Positions 1 through 8,653 of a stretch of 34,643 nt of DNA are shown piece by piece (position 1 is the first letter of the stretch; each line of letters opens with the position of its first letter). Location of the stretch: positions 1-34,643 of the forward strand of contig CAIMSN010000112.1 in NCBI GenBank assembly GCA_903844135.1. Reading direction: 5' to 3'. This DNA comes from an uncultured Rhodospirillales bacterium (GTDB lineage Bacteria > Pseudomonadota > Alphaproteobacteria > Acetobacterales > Acetobacteraceae). The position numbers and the translations under genes were made by a program. The notes below the pieces were generated by a model, which was not told where the DNA came from, did not search any database, and was given only the letters and a program-made list of their open reading frames with translations.

Positions 1-102
1 CGCGCCGAGCACCCGGCGGTAGTGGCGCATCTGCAGCGCCGTCCCGGCGATCTGCAGCGCCCAGCACAGGGCGAACAGGAGAAGTCCGGTCTTCCAGGTC
101 AT
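1..102 (-). CDS. gutM: GutM-like protein, N-terminal fragment
   Basis: The window edge cuts this gene and only the first 34 codons are present. The start ATG (102-100) is preceded by a good ribosome site (AGGTGGG). The visible residues form one hydrophobic N-terminal segment (TGLLLFALCWALQIAG) followed by a basic patch (MRHYRRVLG), the usual beginning of GutM-family proteins, named after the glucitol operon activator of E. coli. In other bacteria GutM-like genes accompany polyol or sugar uptake genes, which suits this neighbourhood. It diverges from the DRL-like gene, so the 267-base gap must hold promoters for both. The assignment rests on a short stretch; another small membrane-anchored protein is possible. 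Confidence 0.5.
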   Translation of the reverse strand, partial: MTWKTGLLLFALCWALQIAGTALQMRHYRRVLGA

Positions 103-295
103 TGTCCCACCTATCGCCGATCGCGTCGTGGCCGCGCGACTCTGCCGATGCCCGCTGTGGAACATTTATAACCATGGACGTCAAGTTGTGTTGAGAATGC
201 GTCGACGAAAATAACTGATTCCGAGAAAATCTGGCCGATTATTATTGTGCGGCGCGGCAAACGCCCAAATCGCGCCGGAGATGGCGTGCCAAGAC

Positions 296-338
296 CCTAG
301 ACATCTATCTTGACGCCAGGACATTTGTACGGTCTAGG
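296..338. promoter_or_regulatory. Inverted repeat CCTAGAC/GTCTAGG upstream of the DRL-like gene
   Basis: CCTAGAC at 296-302 is repeated in inverted orientation as GTCTAGG at 332-338, a centre-to-centre distance of 36 bases. The arms bracket the candidate promoter. Paired half-sites about three helical turns apart would suit a multimeric repressor such as a SorC-family protein, two of which are encoded nearby. Seven-base arms can arise by chance. Confidence 0.3.
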
Positions 339-340
339 AT
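310..340 (+). promoter_or_regulatory. Candidate promoter of the DRL-Aco operon
   Basis: TTGACG at 310-315 resembles a -35 box. TAGGAT at 335-340 is a possible -10 with a long 19-base spacer; TCTAGG at 333 gives 17 bases but a weaker box. It lies 30 bases before the ATG at 370. Elsewhere in the 103-369 gap I see only AT-rich stretches (about 165-245) that could hold a promoter for the divergent GutM-like gene. Confidence 0.3.
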
Positions 341-369
341 ATGCCCGTCCCTACGACAGGAGTCGGATC

Positions 370-1686
370 ATGAGCCTCGTCCTGGATCTCGCCCGGCGCG
401 CCGAGCAGCGTCGTCCCGTCCGGATCGGGCTGATCGGCTGCGGCGAGATGGGAACCGACATCGTCAGCCAGGTGAGCCTGATGCCGGGCATCGTCGTCGC
501 CGTGCTGGCGGAGATGCGGGTCGACATGGCCTGGGCGGCGCTCGACATCGCCGGCATCCCGCGCGAGGCGGGGCGCGCCTGCCGCGGGCGGGACGAGGCG
601 GACGATGCGATCCGCGCCGGCAAGATCGCCATCACCCCGGATGCCGCCGTCGCATGCGGCGCCGAGCAGGTGGACGTGATCATCGACGCCACCGGCAATC
701 CAGGGGTCGGCGCCGAGCTCGCGCTGCTGGCGATGGCGCACGGCAAGCACGTGGTGATGATGAATGTCGAGGCCGACGTCACCGTCGGCGCGATGCTGGT
801 GCGCGAGGCGCGCAGCGCCGGGGTCGGCTACTCGCTCGGCGCCGGCGACGAGCCGAGTGCGGCGATGGAGCTGATCAATTTCGTCCGCAGCCTCGGCTAC
901 CCGATCGTCGCCGCCGGCAAGGGCAAGAACAATCCGCTGAATGTCGCGGCCAAGCCGGTGGAGTACGAGGAGGAGGCGCGCCGCCGGCACATGAACCCGC
1001 GCATGTTGGTGGAGTTCGTCGACGGCTCCAAGACGATGATCGAGATGTGCGCGATCGCCAACGCCACCGGGCTGGTCCCCGATCGTCCCGGCATGCATGG
1101 GCCCGCGGCGGGCCCCGGACAACTGGCGGACATGCTGATCCCCCAGGCCGATGGCGGCCTGCTGTCCCGCTCCGGCGTGGTGGACTATTCGGTCGGCAAG
1201 GGTGTGGCGCCCGGCGTGTTCGTGGTGATCAAGGCGCCGCATGCGCGCATCCACGAGCGTCTGCGCGACCTCAAGATGGGGCCTGGACCGTACTACACCT
1301 TCCTGCGCCCCTATCATCTGACCAGCCTGGAGGTGCCGCTCACCGCGGCGTCATTGGTGCTGCACGGCACGCCGCACATGCAGCCGCTCGACGAGCCGGT
1401 CGCCGAATGCGGCTGCGTCGCCAAGGAGAATCTGTCGCCGGGACTCACGCTCGGCAGGATCGGCGAGGATCACTATCGCGGCTGGATCACCACGGCCGAA
1501 GACGCACGCGCCGGCGACCTGCTGCCGATGGGCTTGGCCGAGCGCGCTGTGGTCACCAGGCCGATCGGCATCGGCGAGCCGCTCACCTACGGCAATTGCC
1601 GCGTCGACGAGACGATGCAGATCGTGCGGCTGCGTCGCAGGCAGGATGCGCTGTTCGCGCCCGCCCGGCCGGGTCTGGTGGCATGA
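370..1686 (+). CDS. DRL-like (COG4091) NAD(P)-dependent oxidoreductase with SAF-like C-terminus
   Basis: A 438-residue protein. A Rossmann nucleotide-binding motif (GLIGCGEMG) lies at residues 20-28, a homoserine-dehydrogenase-like middle region carries AAGKGKNN at 181-188, and a C-terminal segment (about 350-420) looks like a SAF domain. This is the architecture of COG4091, annotated as predicted homoserine dehydrogenase. Family knowledge: the Brucella member DRL catalyses the DXR reaction between 1-deoxyxylulose 5-phosphate and methylerythritol 4-phosphate, but other members have unknown substrates. The start ATG at 370 has AGGAG at 357-361; an in-frame upstream TTG at 310 is unlikely because it overlaps the promoter. 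Its stop overlaps the next ATG (ATGA, 1683-1686), so it is coupled to the acetoin-dehydrogenase-type genes. The family call is fairly secure; the reaction is inferred. Confidence 0.75.
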   Translation: MSLVLDLARRAEQRRPVRIGLIGCGEMGTDIVSQVSLMPGIVVAVLAEMRVDMAWAALDIAGIPREAGRACRGRDEADDAIRAGKIAITPDAAVACGAEQVDVIIDATGNPGVGAELALLAMAHGKHVVMMNVEADVTVGAMLVREARSAGVGYSLGAGDEPSAAMELINFVRSLGYPIVAAGKGKNNPLNVAAKPVEYEEEARRRHMNPRMLVEFVDGSKTMIEMCAIANATGLVPDRPGMHGPAAGPGQLADMLIPQADGGLLSRSGVVDYSVGKGVAPGVFVVIKAPHARIHERLRDLKMGPGPYYTFLRPYHLTSLEVPLTAASLVLHGTPHMQPLDEPVAECGCVAKENLSPGLTLGRIGEDHYRGWITTAEDARAGDLLPMGLAERAVVTRPIGIGEPLTYGNCRVDETMQIVRLRRRQDALFAPARPGLVA

Positions 1687-2702
1687 CGGTGCAGATGCAG
1701 ATCGACCGCCGGGCGAACCGGCCGGCGGTGTACGACCGCCTGTCGAACGAACAGTTGCGCGAGTCGCTGCGCCGCATGCATCTGATCCGGCAGTTCGAGG
1801 AGGGTGCCGAGCAGGCCTACATGCGCGGCCTGATCCACGGCACCATGCATCTCTCGATCGGCCAGGAGGCGAGCGCCGTCGGCGTCTGCGTGGCGCTCGG
1901 CGCCGCCGACAAGATCACCTCGACGCATCGCGGACACGGCCACTGCATCGGCAAGGGCGCCGATCCGAAACGGATGTTCGCCGAATTCTTCGGCAAGGAG
2001 ACTGGCTATTGCCGCGGCCGCGGCGGCTCGATGCACATCGCCGACCCCAGCCAGGGCAATCTCGGCGCCAACGGCATCGTCGGCGGTGGCCTGCCGATCG
2101 CGGTCGGCGCGGCGCTGGCGATCCGGCAGCAGAAGCGGGACGACGTCGTGGTCTGCTTCTTCGGCGATGGCGCCTCCAACGAGGGCGCATTCCACGAGGC
2201 GCTGAACATGGCGGCGCTCTGGACCCTGCCGGTGGTGTTCGTGTGCGAGAACAACCAGTACGGCATGTCGACCTCGACCGCACGCTCGATGTCGGTACCG
2301 AACGTGGCCGACCGCGCGGTCGCCTACAACATTCCCGCCAGGATCGTCGACGGCAACGATTTCGCCGCGGTGGCGGAGGCGGCGTTCGAGGCCACCGATC
2401 GCGGCCGGGGCGGCCTCGGTCCGAGCCTGATCGAGTGCAAGACCTATCGCATTCGCGGTCACTCGCGCAGCGACCGCAATCGCTATCGCAGCAAGGACGA
2501 GATCGACGCCTGGTCGCGTCGCGATCCGATCGTCCGGCTCGAGGCCGAATTGGTGGGTCTCGGCATCCTCGCCGAGGCCGATCTCGCAGCGATCCGGCAA
2601 CAGGTGGAGACCGAGATCGAGGAGGGGATCGCGTTCGCCCAGGAAAGCCCGCCGCCCGCGATCGCGGATCTGCTCCGCGACGTCACCTCGGAGCAGCCTT
2701 GA
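1683..2702 (+). CDS. Acetoin-dehydrogenase-type E1 component, alpha subunit (copy A)
   Basis: A 339-residue thiamine-diphosphate-dependent E1-alpha subunit, the usual length for AcoA or pyruvate dehydrogenase alpha. The thiamine-diphosphate motif is complete: GDG at residues 161-163 and NN at 190-191. Other family signatures are [14 protein letters not shown] and [12 protein letters not shown]. With E1-beta it should cleave a 2-oxoacid or an acyloin and pass the acyl group to the lipoyl arm of E2. The E2 beside it carries an alpha/beta-hydrolase domain, the arrangement of acetoin dehydrogenase rather than of pyruvate dehydrogenase. The start overlaps the upstream stop as ATGA and the stop shares one base with the next ATG. 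The true substrate is unknown; a methyl-acyloin made by the DRL-like enzyme is a reasonable inference. Confidence 0.88.
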   Translation: MTVQMQIDRRANRPAVYDRLSNEQLRESLRRMHLIRQFEEGAEQAYMRGLIHGTMHLSIGQEASAVGVCVALGAADKITSTHRGHGHCIGKGADPKRMFAEFFGKETGYCRGRGGSMHIADPSQGNLGANGIVGGGLPIAVGAALAIRQQKRDDVVVCFFGDGASNEGAFHEALNMAALWTLPVVFVCENNQYGMSTSTARSMSVPNVADRAVAYNIPARIVDGNDFAAVAEAAFEATDRGRGGLGPSLIECKTYRIRGHSRSDRNRYRSKDEIDAWSRRDPIVRLEAELVGLGILAEADLAAIRQQVETEIEEGIAFAQESPPPAIADLLRDVTSEQP

Positions 2703-3700
2703 TGGACCGGCCAGTCAGGGAGCTCTCCTATGCGCAGGCGCTGCAGGAAGCGATGGCGCAGGCGATGGAGGCCGACGAGCGCGTGTTCCTGATGGGCGAG
2801 GATATCGGCGTCTATGGCGGAGCGTTCCAGGTCACCGGCGACCTGGTCGAGCGGTTCGGCGAGGCTCGGGTGATCGACACGCCGATCGCCGAGCTTGGGG
2901 CCGCGGGCGTCGCCGTCGGCGCCGCCCTGTGCGGGCAGCGGCCGGTGTTCGAGTTCCAGTTCTCCGACTTCGCCACGCTGGCGATGGAGCAGATCGTCAA
3001 CCAGGCGGCGAAGATGCGCTACATGCTGGGCGGCGCGGTCTCGGTGCCGCTGGTGATGCGGTTTCCCGCCGGTTCCGGCACCGGCGCCGCCGCCCAGCAC
3101 AGCCAGAGCCTGGAAGCCTGGTTCGCGCACGTGCCCGGGCTGAAGGTGGTGCAGCCCTCGACGCCGCACGATGCCAAGGGCCTGCTGCTGAGCGCGATCG
3201 ACGATCCCGACCCGGTGATGATCTTCGAGCACAAGCTGCTCTACAAGATGAAGGGCCCGGTCCCGGAGGAGGCCTACCGCGTACCGATCGGCAAGGCGGA
3301 CATACGCCGCAAGGGGCGCGACCTGACCATCGTCGCCACCGCGATCATGGTGCATCGCGCGCTCGATGCCGCGGCGATTCTCGCCGAGGAGGGAATCGAC
3401 GTCGAGGTGATCGACCTGCGCTGCCTGCGCCCGCTCGATCGCGATACCCTCGTCGAGAGCGTGTCGCGCACCACCCGCCTGCTGTGCGTGTACGAGGGCG
3501 TCAGGACGCTCGGGATCGGCGCCGAGATCAGCGCGATGATCGCCGAAAGCGAGGCGTTCGATCGCCTGGACGCGCCGATCGGCCGGCTCGGCGGCGCGGA
3601 ATGCCCGCTGCCGTACAACCCGGAGATGGAAAAGGCCGCGGTGCCGCAGATCCCCGACATCGTCGCGATGGCGCGCCGCCTGGTGCGCGGGACGGTGTGA
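2702..3700 (+). CDS. Acetoin-dehydrogenase-type E1 component, beta subunit (copy A)
   Basis: A 332-residue transketolase-like E1-beta subunit, partner of the preceding E1-alpha in the alpha2-beta2 enzyme. Visible family features are [14 protein letters not shown] near the N-terminus, [30 protein letters not shown] and the C-terminal transketolase domain with [11 protein letters not shown]. The ATG at 2702 shares its A with the TGA of E1-alpha (TGATG), so translation is coupled and the start is certain. It ends two bases before the E2 start. The protein is full length with no sign of damage. It resembles its counterpart at 32482-33465 but is not a recent duplicate; the two diverge throughout. 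Confidence 0.88.
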   Translation: MDRPVRELSYAQALQEAMAQAMEADERVFLMGEDIGVYGGAFQVTGDLVERFGEARVIDTPIAELGAAGVAVGAALCGQRPVFEFQFSDFATLAMEQIVNQAAKMRYMLGGAVSVPLVMRFPAGSGTGAAAQHSQSLEAWFAHVPGLKVVQPSTPHDAKGLLLSAIDDPDPVMIFEHKLLYKMKGPVPEEAYRVPIGKADIRRKGRDLTIVATAIMVHRALDAAAILAEEGIDVEVIDLRCLRPLDRDTLVESVSRTTRLLCVYEGVRTLGIGAEISAMIAESEAFDRLDAPIGRLGGAECPLPYNPEMEKAAVPQIPDIVAMARRLVRGTV

Positions 3701-3702
3701 GC

Positions 3703-5043
3703 ATGGCGGTCGAGATCATCTTCCCACGCGTCGACATGGACATGGCGTCCGGCCGGTTCAGCCGCTGGCTGGTCGAGGAGGGCGGCGCGGTCGGCAAGGG
3801 CGACCCGCTGTTCGAGATCGAGACCGACAAGGCGGCGATGGAGATCGATGCACCGGCGAGCGGCATCCTGCGCGGGATCAGGGTGGCGGAGGGCGAGGAG
3901 GTCAAGGTCGGCGAGGCGGTCGGCTGGATCGTGGCCGAGGGAGAGGCCTGGCAGGAGCGCGTCGCGCCGGCCCCGATCGCCGAAGCCCCGATCGCGGCTG
4001 CGGAGATGCCGGCGGCTGCTCCGGCCCCGGTCGCCCCGGTCGCCCCCTCCGCCCCCGCTGCCGCCCCCGCTGCCGCCATGCTGCGTGCCACCCCGCTGGC
4101 GCGTCGCGAGGCCAGGCGGTTGAACATCGATCTCGGCCAGGTCAGCGGTTCCGGGCCGCGCGGCCGGATCGTCTCCGAGGATCTGCGGGCGGTCGCGTCC
4201 GTGCCGGCCCCGCCTCGGATAGAGCCTTCGATGGAGCCTTCGGTAGAGCCTTCCATCGAGGCGCCGCCGAAGCGTCCGGCCGGCGCGCGGCTGCATCGGC
4301 AATGGTCGGGCGCCGGCGACGGCGTCCCGCTGGTGTTCCTGCATGGGTTCGGCGCCGACGGCACCGGCTGGCGACCGGTCTGGCGCGGGCTCGACTCCAC
4401 CCACCGCCTGCTGGCGATCGACCTTCCCGGGCACGGGCGGTCCAAGCCGCAGGCGCCGATCTGCTTCGACGGGCTGGTCGATGCGGTCCAGTCGGTGCTC
4501 GACGAGGAGGGCGTCCGCCGCTGCGTGCTGGTCGGGCATTCGCTCGGCGGCGCGGTGGCGCTCGGCCTGGCGGATGCCGGGGTGGTCGACATCAGAGCGC
4601 TGTGCCTGCTGGCGCCGGCCGGGCTCGGACCGGAGATCGACGGTGCGTTCCTGTCCGGGCTGGTCCGCGCCACCAGGGCGGAGAGCCTGGCGCCCTGGCT
4701 GCTCCGGCTGGTCGCCGATCCGGCCCTGGTCACGCCGGGTTTCGTCCGCGCGACGCTGCAGGCGAGCGATGCGGAGTCGGCCGACTACCGGCGGCGGCTG
4801 ATCGATTCGGTGTTCCCCGACGGCACCCAGGCGATTTCGCTGCGGCACGTGCTGCCGCAGCTTGCGATGCCGGCCAGGATCGTCTGGGGCACGCGGGACG
4901 CCATCATTCCGGCCTCGCATGCCGCGCACCTGCCGGGCCGGATCGGCCTGCATCGGCTCGACGTCGGCCACATGCCGCATCTCGAGGCGCCGCGCCTGGT
5001 CGCCGGGCTGATCGCCGAGGCCGCCCGCAGCGCGGTGCCCTGA
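3703..5043 (+). CDS. AcoC-type E2: lipoyl domain, subunit-binding domain and alpha/beta-hydrolase fusion (copy A)
   Basis: A 446-residue three-part protein. Residues 1-80 form a lipoyl domain with the lipoylated lysine at K43 (ETDKAAME). A Pro/Ala-rich linker follows, then a peripheral subunit-binding domain (LRATPLARREARRLN). From about residue 205 there is an alpha/beta-hydrolase fold with an apparent triad S280 (GHSLGG), D399 (WGTRD) and H423 (GHMPHLE). The catalytic domain of ordinary 2-oxoacid E2 proteins, with its HHRxxD-type motif, is absent. Lipoyl plus hydrolase is the known layout of AcoC in acetoin dehydrogenase. It should carry the acyl group from E1 and deliver acetyl-CoA, though how the hydrolase domain takes part is not clear. 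No E3 gene lies in the window, so a shared dihydrolipoamide dehydrogenase is presumably used. Confidence 0.85.
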   Translation: MAVEIIFPRVDMDMASGRFSRWLVEEGGAVGKGDPLFEIETDKAAMEIDAPASGILRGIRVAEGEEVKVGEAVGWIVAEGEAWQERVAPAPIAEAPIAAAEMPAAAPAPVAPVAPSAPAAAPAAAMLRATPLARREARRLNIDLGQVSGSGPRGRIVSEDLRAVASVPAPPRIEPSMEPSVEPSIEAPPKRPAGARLHRQWSGAGDGVPLVFLHGFGADGTGWRPVWRGLDSTHRLLAIDLPGHGRSKPQAPICFDGLVDAVQSVLDEEGVRRCVLVGHSLGGAVALGLADAGVVDIRALCLLAPAGLGPEIDGAFLSGLVRATRAESLAPWLLRLVADPALVTPGFVRATLQASDAESADYRRRLIDSVFPDGTQAISLRHVLPQLAMPARIVWGTRDAIIPASHAAHLPGRIGLHRLDVGHMPHLEAPRLVAGLIAEAARSAVP

Positions 5044-5076
5044 ACAGGGCGGGAGCGCCAACGGGCAGCGCGGATC

Positions 5077-5105
5077 GCTTTGCGATTCCCCTCGCCAGGC
5101 AAAGC
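5077..5105. promoter_or_regulatory. Inverted repeat between the E2 gene and the SorC regulator
   Basis: GCTTTGC (5077-5083) and GCAAAGC (5099-5105) form seven-base arms around a 15-base loop in the 120-base gap before the regulator. The arms are 22 bases apart centre to centre, about two helical turns, so an operator is possible. There is no T-tract to support a terminator. Confidence 0.25.
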
Positions 5106-5163
5106 TGCTCTTGTCGTCGACAGGCAGGGCATGATCGGCTGATCGTGCGGCAGAGCGGGTGGC

Positions 5164-6114
5164 ATGAGCGATTTCGACCTCGACGACGATCTCCGGACCC
5201 GAGCCGCTTGGCTGTATTACATCGAGGGCATGACCCAGGACCAGGTCGCGCAGGAACTCGGCTTCACCCGTGCCCGCGTGCTGCGCATGCTGGCGACCGC
5301 CCGCCAGGACGGCACGGTGCAGATCCGGGTGATGTCGCCGCTCAGCCGCTGCGTCGAGCTGGAGCGGATCCTGGAGAGCCGATTCGGCATCGAGCGCGCC
5401 ATCGTGATCCCGTCGCCGCGCGACGAGAGCAAGGTCAATGCGATTCTCGGCGCCACCGTCGGCGCCTATATCGCCGACACCCTGACCGACAACATGACGA
5501 TCGGTCTGGGTTGGGGTCAGACGCTGAGCACGGCGTTGGCGTCGATTCCTCGCCGGCCCTACAGCGGCGTGCGCGTGGTGTCGCTGCTGGGCAGCCTGAC
5601 CAGGGTCAACGCCTTCAACCCGTCCGAATTCGCCTGGCGTTTCGCCGACCAGGTGGGTGCGGAATGCTACCTGATGGCCGGCCCGGTGTTCGCCCCCGAC
5701 GTGCATACGCGGCGCGCGCTGATGGAGCATGCCGGCATGCAGGAATTGTCGCGCCGGGTGGCGCAGCTCGACCTGGCGATCGTGAGCGTCGGCGACCTGT
5801 CGCCGCAATCGACGTTCTCGCGGTTCGGGCTGCTCGGCCGTCCGGAGATCGCCTCGCTGGAGCGGGCGGGCGCGGTCGGCGACGTGTTGTGCCGATTCAT
5901 CGACGCCGACGGCCGCATCGTCGATCACGAGATCAACGACCGCGTGGTCGCGGTCCATCCCGACGATCTCTCCGCCGCCCGCAAGCTGGTTCTGGCGTCG
6001 GGCGGGTGGCACAAAGCGCCGGCGATCCTGGCCGCGATCCGCCTGCTGCATCCCCAGGTGCTGGTCACCGACGAGGTGGTCGCGGAACGGCTGACGACCA
6101 GCGAACCGCAATAG
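5164..6114 (+). CDS. SorC-family sugar-responsive transcriptional regulator 1
   Basis: A 316-residue protein with an N-terminal helix-turn-helix (about residues 22-45, GMTQDQVAQELGFTRARVLR) and a long C-terminal effector domain of the sugar-phosphate-binding SorC type (GLGWGQTLSTAL, GDVLCRFIDADGRIV). Members of this family, for example SorC, DeoR of Bacillus and LsrR, sense phosphorylated sugars and control the adjacent catabolic operon. It lies 120 bases behind the Aco-type E2 on the same strand and ends 26 bases from the convergent permease gene. Its likely targets are the DRL-Aco operon and the facing ABC operon. A second SorC protein is encoded at 8646-9656, so the two sides of this cluster each have their own regulator. 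Confidence 0.85.
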   Translation: MSDFDLDDDLRTRAAWLYYIEGMTQDQVAQELGFTRARVLRMLATARQDGTVQIRVMSPLSRCVELERILESRFGIERAIVIPSPRDESKVNAILGATVGAYIADTLTDNMTIGLGWGQTLSTALASIPRRPYSGVRVVSLLGSLTRVNAFNPSEFAWRFADQVGAECYLMAGPVFAPDVHTRRALMEHAGMQELSRRVAQLDLAIVSVGDLSPQSTFSRFGLLGRPEIASLERAGAVGDVLCRFIDADGRIVDHEINDRVVAVHPDDLSAARKLVLASGGWHKAPAILAAIRLLHPQVLVTDEVVAERLTTSEPQ

Positions 6115-6140
6115 ACGCACGAAGGGTCAGCGAAGACGGA

Positions 6141-7154
6141 TCAGCGACGTCCCTGGCGGCTGTCGATCGCCCGGTTCAGCAGGATGGCGGCGATGATGAT
6201 CAGGCCGGTGATGGTCATCTGGTAGAACGAGCCCAGCCCGAGCAGGTTGAAGATGTTGCGCAGCACCTGCAGCAGCATGACCGCGAACAGCGTGCCGACC
6301 ACGCCGCCGCGGCCGCCGAACAGGCTGGTGCCGCCCAGCACCACCGCGGCGATGGCATCGAGCTCCAGCCCCTGCGCCGCGGTCGGCTGGCCGATCCGCA
6401 GCCGCGCGGTCAGCAGCACGCCGGAGAACGCCGCCAGGAGGCCGGAGATCGCGAACACGCCGGTCACGATCAGCCGCACCGGCAGGCCGGACAGGCGCGC
6501 CGCCTCGGCGTTGCCGCCGGTGGCGAACACGTATTCGCCGAACACGGTATAGCGCAGCACCAGGGCGGCGATCCCCCACACCGCGAGAAACAGCAGCGCC
6601 AGCACCGGGAAGGCGAAACCTGGCAGCAGCGGCACCGCGAGCGAACCGAACTGGCCGAAGCCGCGCGGCAGGCCGCCGATCGGCACGCCGTTCGACATCA
6701 GGTAGGTCACGCCGCGCACCGTCACCAGGCCGGCGAGGGTGACGATGAAGCTCGGCACCGCGGCATAGGCGGCGATCGCCCCCATCAGCGCACCGAGGCA
6801 GGCGCCGGTCAGCAGCGCCGCGCCGATGGCCAGCAAAGGCGGCCAGCCCGACGCCATCAGCAGCGAGGCGACCATGCCGCCGCAGGCCACCACGCTCCCG
6901 ACCGACAAATCGATGTTCGCTGTCAGGATCACGAAGGTCATGCCGATCGCGACGATGCCGACCACGCTCGCCTGCTGGAACAGGTTGGAGATGTTGCGCA
7001 CCGTCAGGAAATCGTCCGACAGCAGGGTGGCGATGACGACGACGGCGAAGAAGATGACGATGAAATTGTAGCGCAGCATCAGCGCGCCGAGGCGGCGTGC
7101 ATCGAACCCGCCGCGCCGCGTCGTCTTCGGATCAGTCTGCGTCAGCGTGTTCAT
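6141..7154 (-). CDS. Ribose-type sugar ABC transporter, permease (system A)
   Basis: A 337-residue integral membrane protein of the RbsC class (BPD_transp_2), with around eight to ten hydrophobic segments. It carries hallmark stretches of the family: TANIDLSVGSV near the middle of the first half and GLELDAIAAVVLGGTSLFGG towards the C-terminus. It should form the homodimeric channel for the importer completed by the ATPase upstream and the binding protein at 12272-13210. The start ATG (7154-7152) overlaps the ATPase stop (ATGA). It is the last gene of the minus-strand operon and converges with SorC regulator 1. Confidence 0.88.
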   Translation of the reverse strand: MNTLTQTDPKTTRRGGFDARRLGALMLRYNFIVIFFAVVVIATLLSDDFLTVRNISNLFQQASVVGIVAIGMTFVILTANIDLSVGSVVACGGMVASLLMASGWPPLLAIGAALLTGACLGALMGAIAAYAAVPSFIVTLAGLVTVRGVTYLMSNGVPIGGLPRGFGQFGSLAVPLLPGFAFPVLALLFLAVWGIAALVLRYTVFGEYVFATGGNAEAARLSGLPVRLIVTGVFAISGLLAAFSGVLLTARLRIGQPTAAQGLELDAIAAVVLGGTSLFGGRGGVVGTLFAVMLLQVLRNIFNLLGLGSFYQMTITGLIIIAAILLNRAIDSRQGRR

Positions 7155-8653
7155 GATGCCGTCTCCGCGACCAGGTGCCCCACGAGGCCCGCTTTCAGGA
7201 TGTCGTCGCGCGGGGTCAGCGCCGGATCGAAGCAGCGCACGTTGCGCCCTTCGTGGAACACCCAGATGCGGTCGCAATTGGCGTAGATCTCGTCGAGCTC
7301 GCTGCTGGCGACGATGATCGCCGCGCCCTGCTCGGCGAGGCCACGGATCAGCGCATACAGCTCCGCCTTGGCACCGACATCCAGCCCGCGGCTCGGCTCG
7401 TCGAGCAGCAGGAGCCGGCTGCCCTCGATCACCCATTTGGCGAACACCACCTTCTGCTGGTTGCCGCCGGACAATTGCCGCACCGGCTGCTCCAGGGCGC
7501 TGTAGCGCGTCGACAGGCCGGCCAGCACCGGGGCGACGGTGCGGCGCATCGCCGGGTGCGCGATCAGCCGGCGGCGGCGCAGCGACGGCAGCATGGCGTT
7601 GCGATAGATCGCGCTGTCCAGCACCAGACCCTGCAGCTTGCGATCCTCCGGCACCAGCGCCACGCCGCGCGCGATCGCGTCGCCGGGACGGCGCGGCGAG
7701 AACGGCGCACCGCGCAGCGTCATGTCCGCCTCGCAGCGCAGGTCGCCGAACAGCGCGCGCAGGAAGCTGGTGCGGCCGGATCCGTTCAGGCCGGACAGGC
7801 CGACGATCTCGCCCTCGCGCACCGACAGGTCGGCGATGTCGAGCCCGTGCGGTCCGCGCAGGCGCCTCACGCCGAGCGCCAGCGCGTCGCGGGCCGGCCG
7901 GCGCGGGCTGCGCTCCAGCAGCGCCTGGTCGCGTCCCAGCACCGCCTCGACGAGGGACCGTTCCGGCGTGCCGGCGACGTCGAAGGTCTCGATCGTGCGG
8001 CCGCCGCGCAGCGCGGTGACCCGGTCGCCGATCGCGCGGATCTCGCCCATGCGATGGCTGACATAGAGGATCGCGATGCCCTGGCGGGTCAGCGCGCGGA
8101 TCACCGCGAAGATGCGCTCGAGTTCGGTCTCGTTCAGCGCCGCCGACGGCTCGTCCATGATGATCAGCCTGGCGTCGAGGGTGAGCGCCCGGGCGATGGC
8201 GGTGAGCTGCTGGTTGGCGATCGACAGCGCGCCGACCTGCGCGTCCGGGCCGAAATTCGCCCCGACCCTGGCCAGCGCCTCCCGCGCGATCTCTTGGCGA
8301 CGTCTGCGATCGACCAGCCCCCAGCGTCCCGGCACCCGGCCGAGCAGCATGTTCTGCGCCGCGCTCAGTTGCGGCACCAGGTCGAGCTCCTGGTAGATCA
8401 TCGAGATCCCGGCCTGCGCGGCGTCGAGCGGGCTGCGGAAGCGGCGCGGCACGCCGTCCAGCGTCAGGCTGCCGCTGGTCGGCAGGTGCGCGCCGGCGAT
8501 GATCTTCAGCAGCGTGCTCTTGCCGGCGCCGTTCGCGCCCAGCAGGCAATGCACCTCGCCGCGCCGGATCGACAGCGACGCCTCCTCCAGGGCGACGACG
8601 TTGCCAGGAAAGATCTTCGTGGCGCGATCGACCGACAGGACGACGTCAGACAT
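7151..8653 (-). CDS. Ribose-type sugar ABC transporter, tandem ATP-binding protein (system A)
   Basis: A 500-residue RbsA-like protein with two nucleotide-binding domains. Domain 1 has Walker A GANGAGKST and Walker B IIMDEPSAAL; its signature (LSIANQQ) is off consensus. Domain 2 has the altered Walker A typical of this family, GLNGSGRTS (arginine for lysine), a good signature LSGGNQQ and Walker B LLLDEPSRGLDVG. Both Walker B glutamates are kept, unlike the ATPases of systems B and C. It should power uptake through the adjacent permease. The ATG (8653-8651) lies eight bases inside the end of the SorC gene, and its stop overlaps the permease start, so the three are translated in series. Confidence 0.9.
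   Translation of the reverse strand: MSDVVLSVDRATKIFPGNVVALEEASLSIRRGEVHCLLGANGAGKSTLLKIIAGAHLPTSGSLTLDGVPRRFRSPLDAAQAGISMIYQELDLVPQLSAAQNMLLGRVPGRWGLVDRRRRQEIAREALARVGANFGPDAQVGALSIANQQLTAIARALTLDARLIIMDEPSAALNETELERIFAVIRALTRQGIAILYVSHRMGEIRAIGDRVTALRGGRTIETFDVAGTPERSLVEAVLGRDQALLERSPRRPARDALALGVRRLRGPHGLDIADLSVREGEIVGLSGLNGSGRTSFLRALFGDLRCEADMTLRGAPFSPRRPGDAIARGVALVPEDRKLQGLVLDSAIYRNAMLPSLRRRRLIAHPAMRRTVAPVLAGLSTRYSALEQPVRQLSGGNQQKVVFAKWVIEGSRLLLLDEPSRGLDVGAKAELYALIRGLAEQGAAIIVASSELDEIYANCDRIWVFHEGRNVRCFDPALTPRDDILKAGLVGHLVAETAS

Noticed and set aside
1683-5043. An ordinary pyruvate or branched-chain 2-oxoacid dehydrogenase
   Set aside because: The E2 lacks the 2-oxoacid acyltransferase domain and carries an alpha/beta-hydrolase, as in acetoin dehydrogenase.
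3274-6120. A 948-codon minus-strand frame and similar very long frames opposite the operons
   Set aside because: Long antisense frames are expected in high-GC DNA. The products are Arg/His/Ala-rich without domains and oppose well-identified genes.
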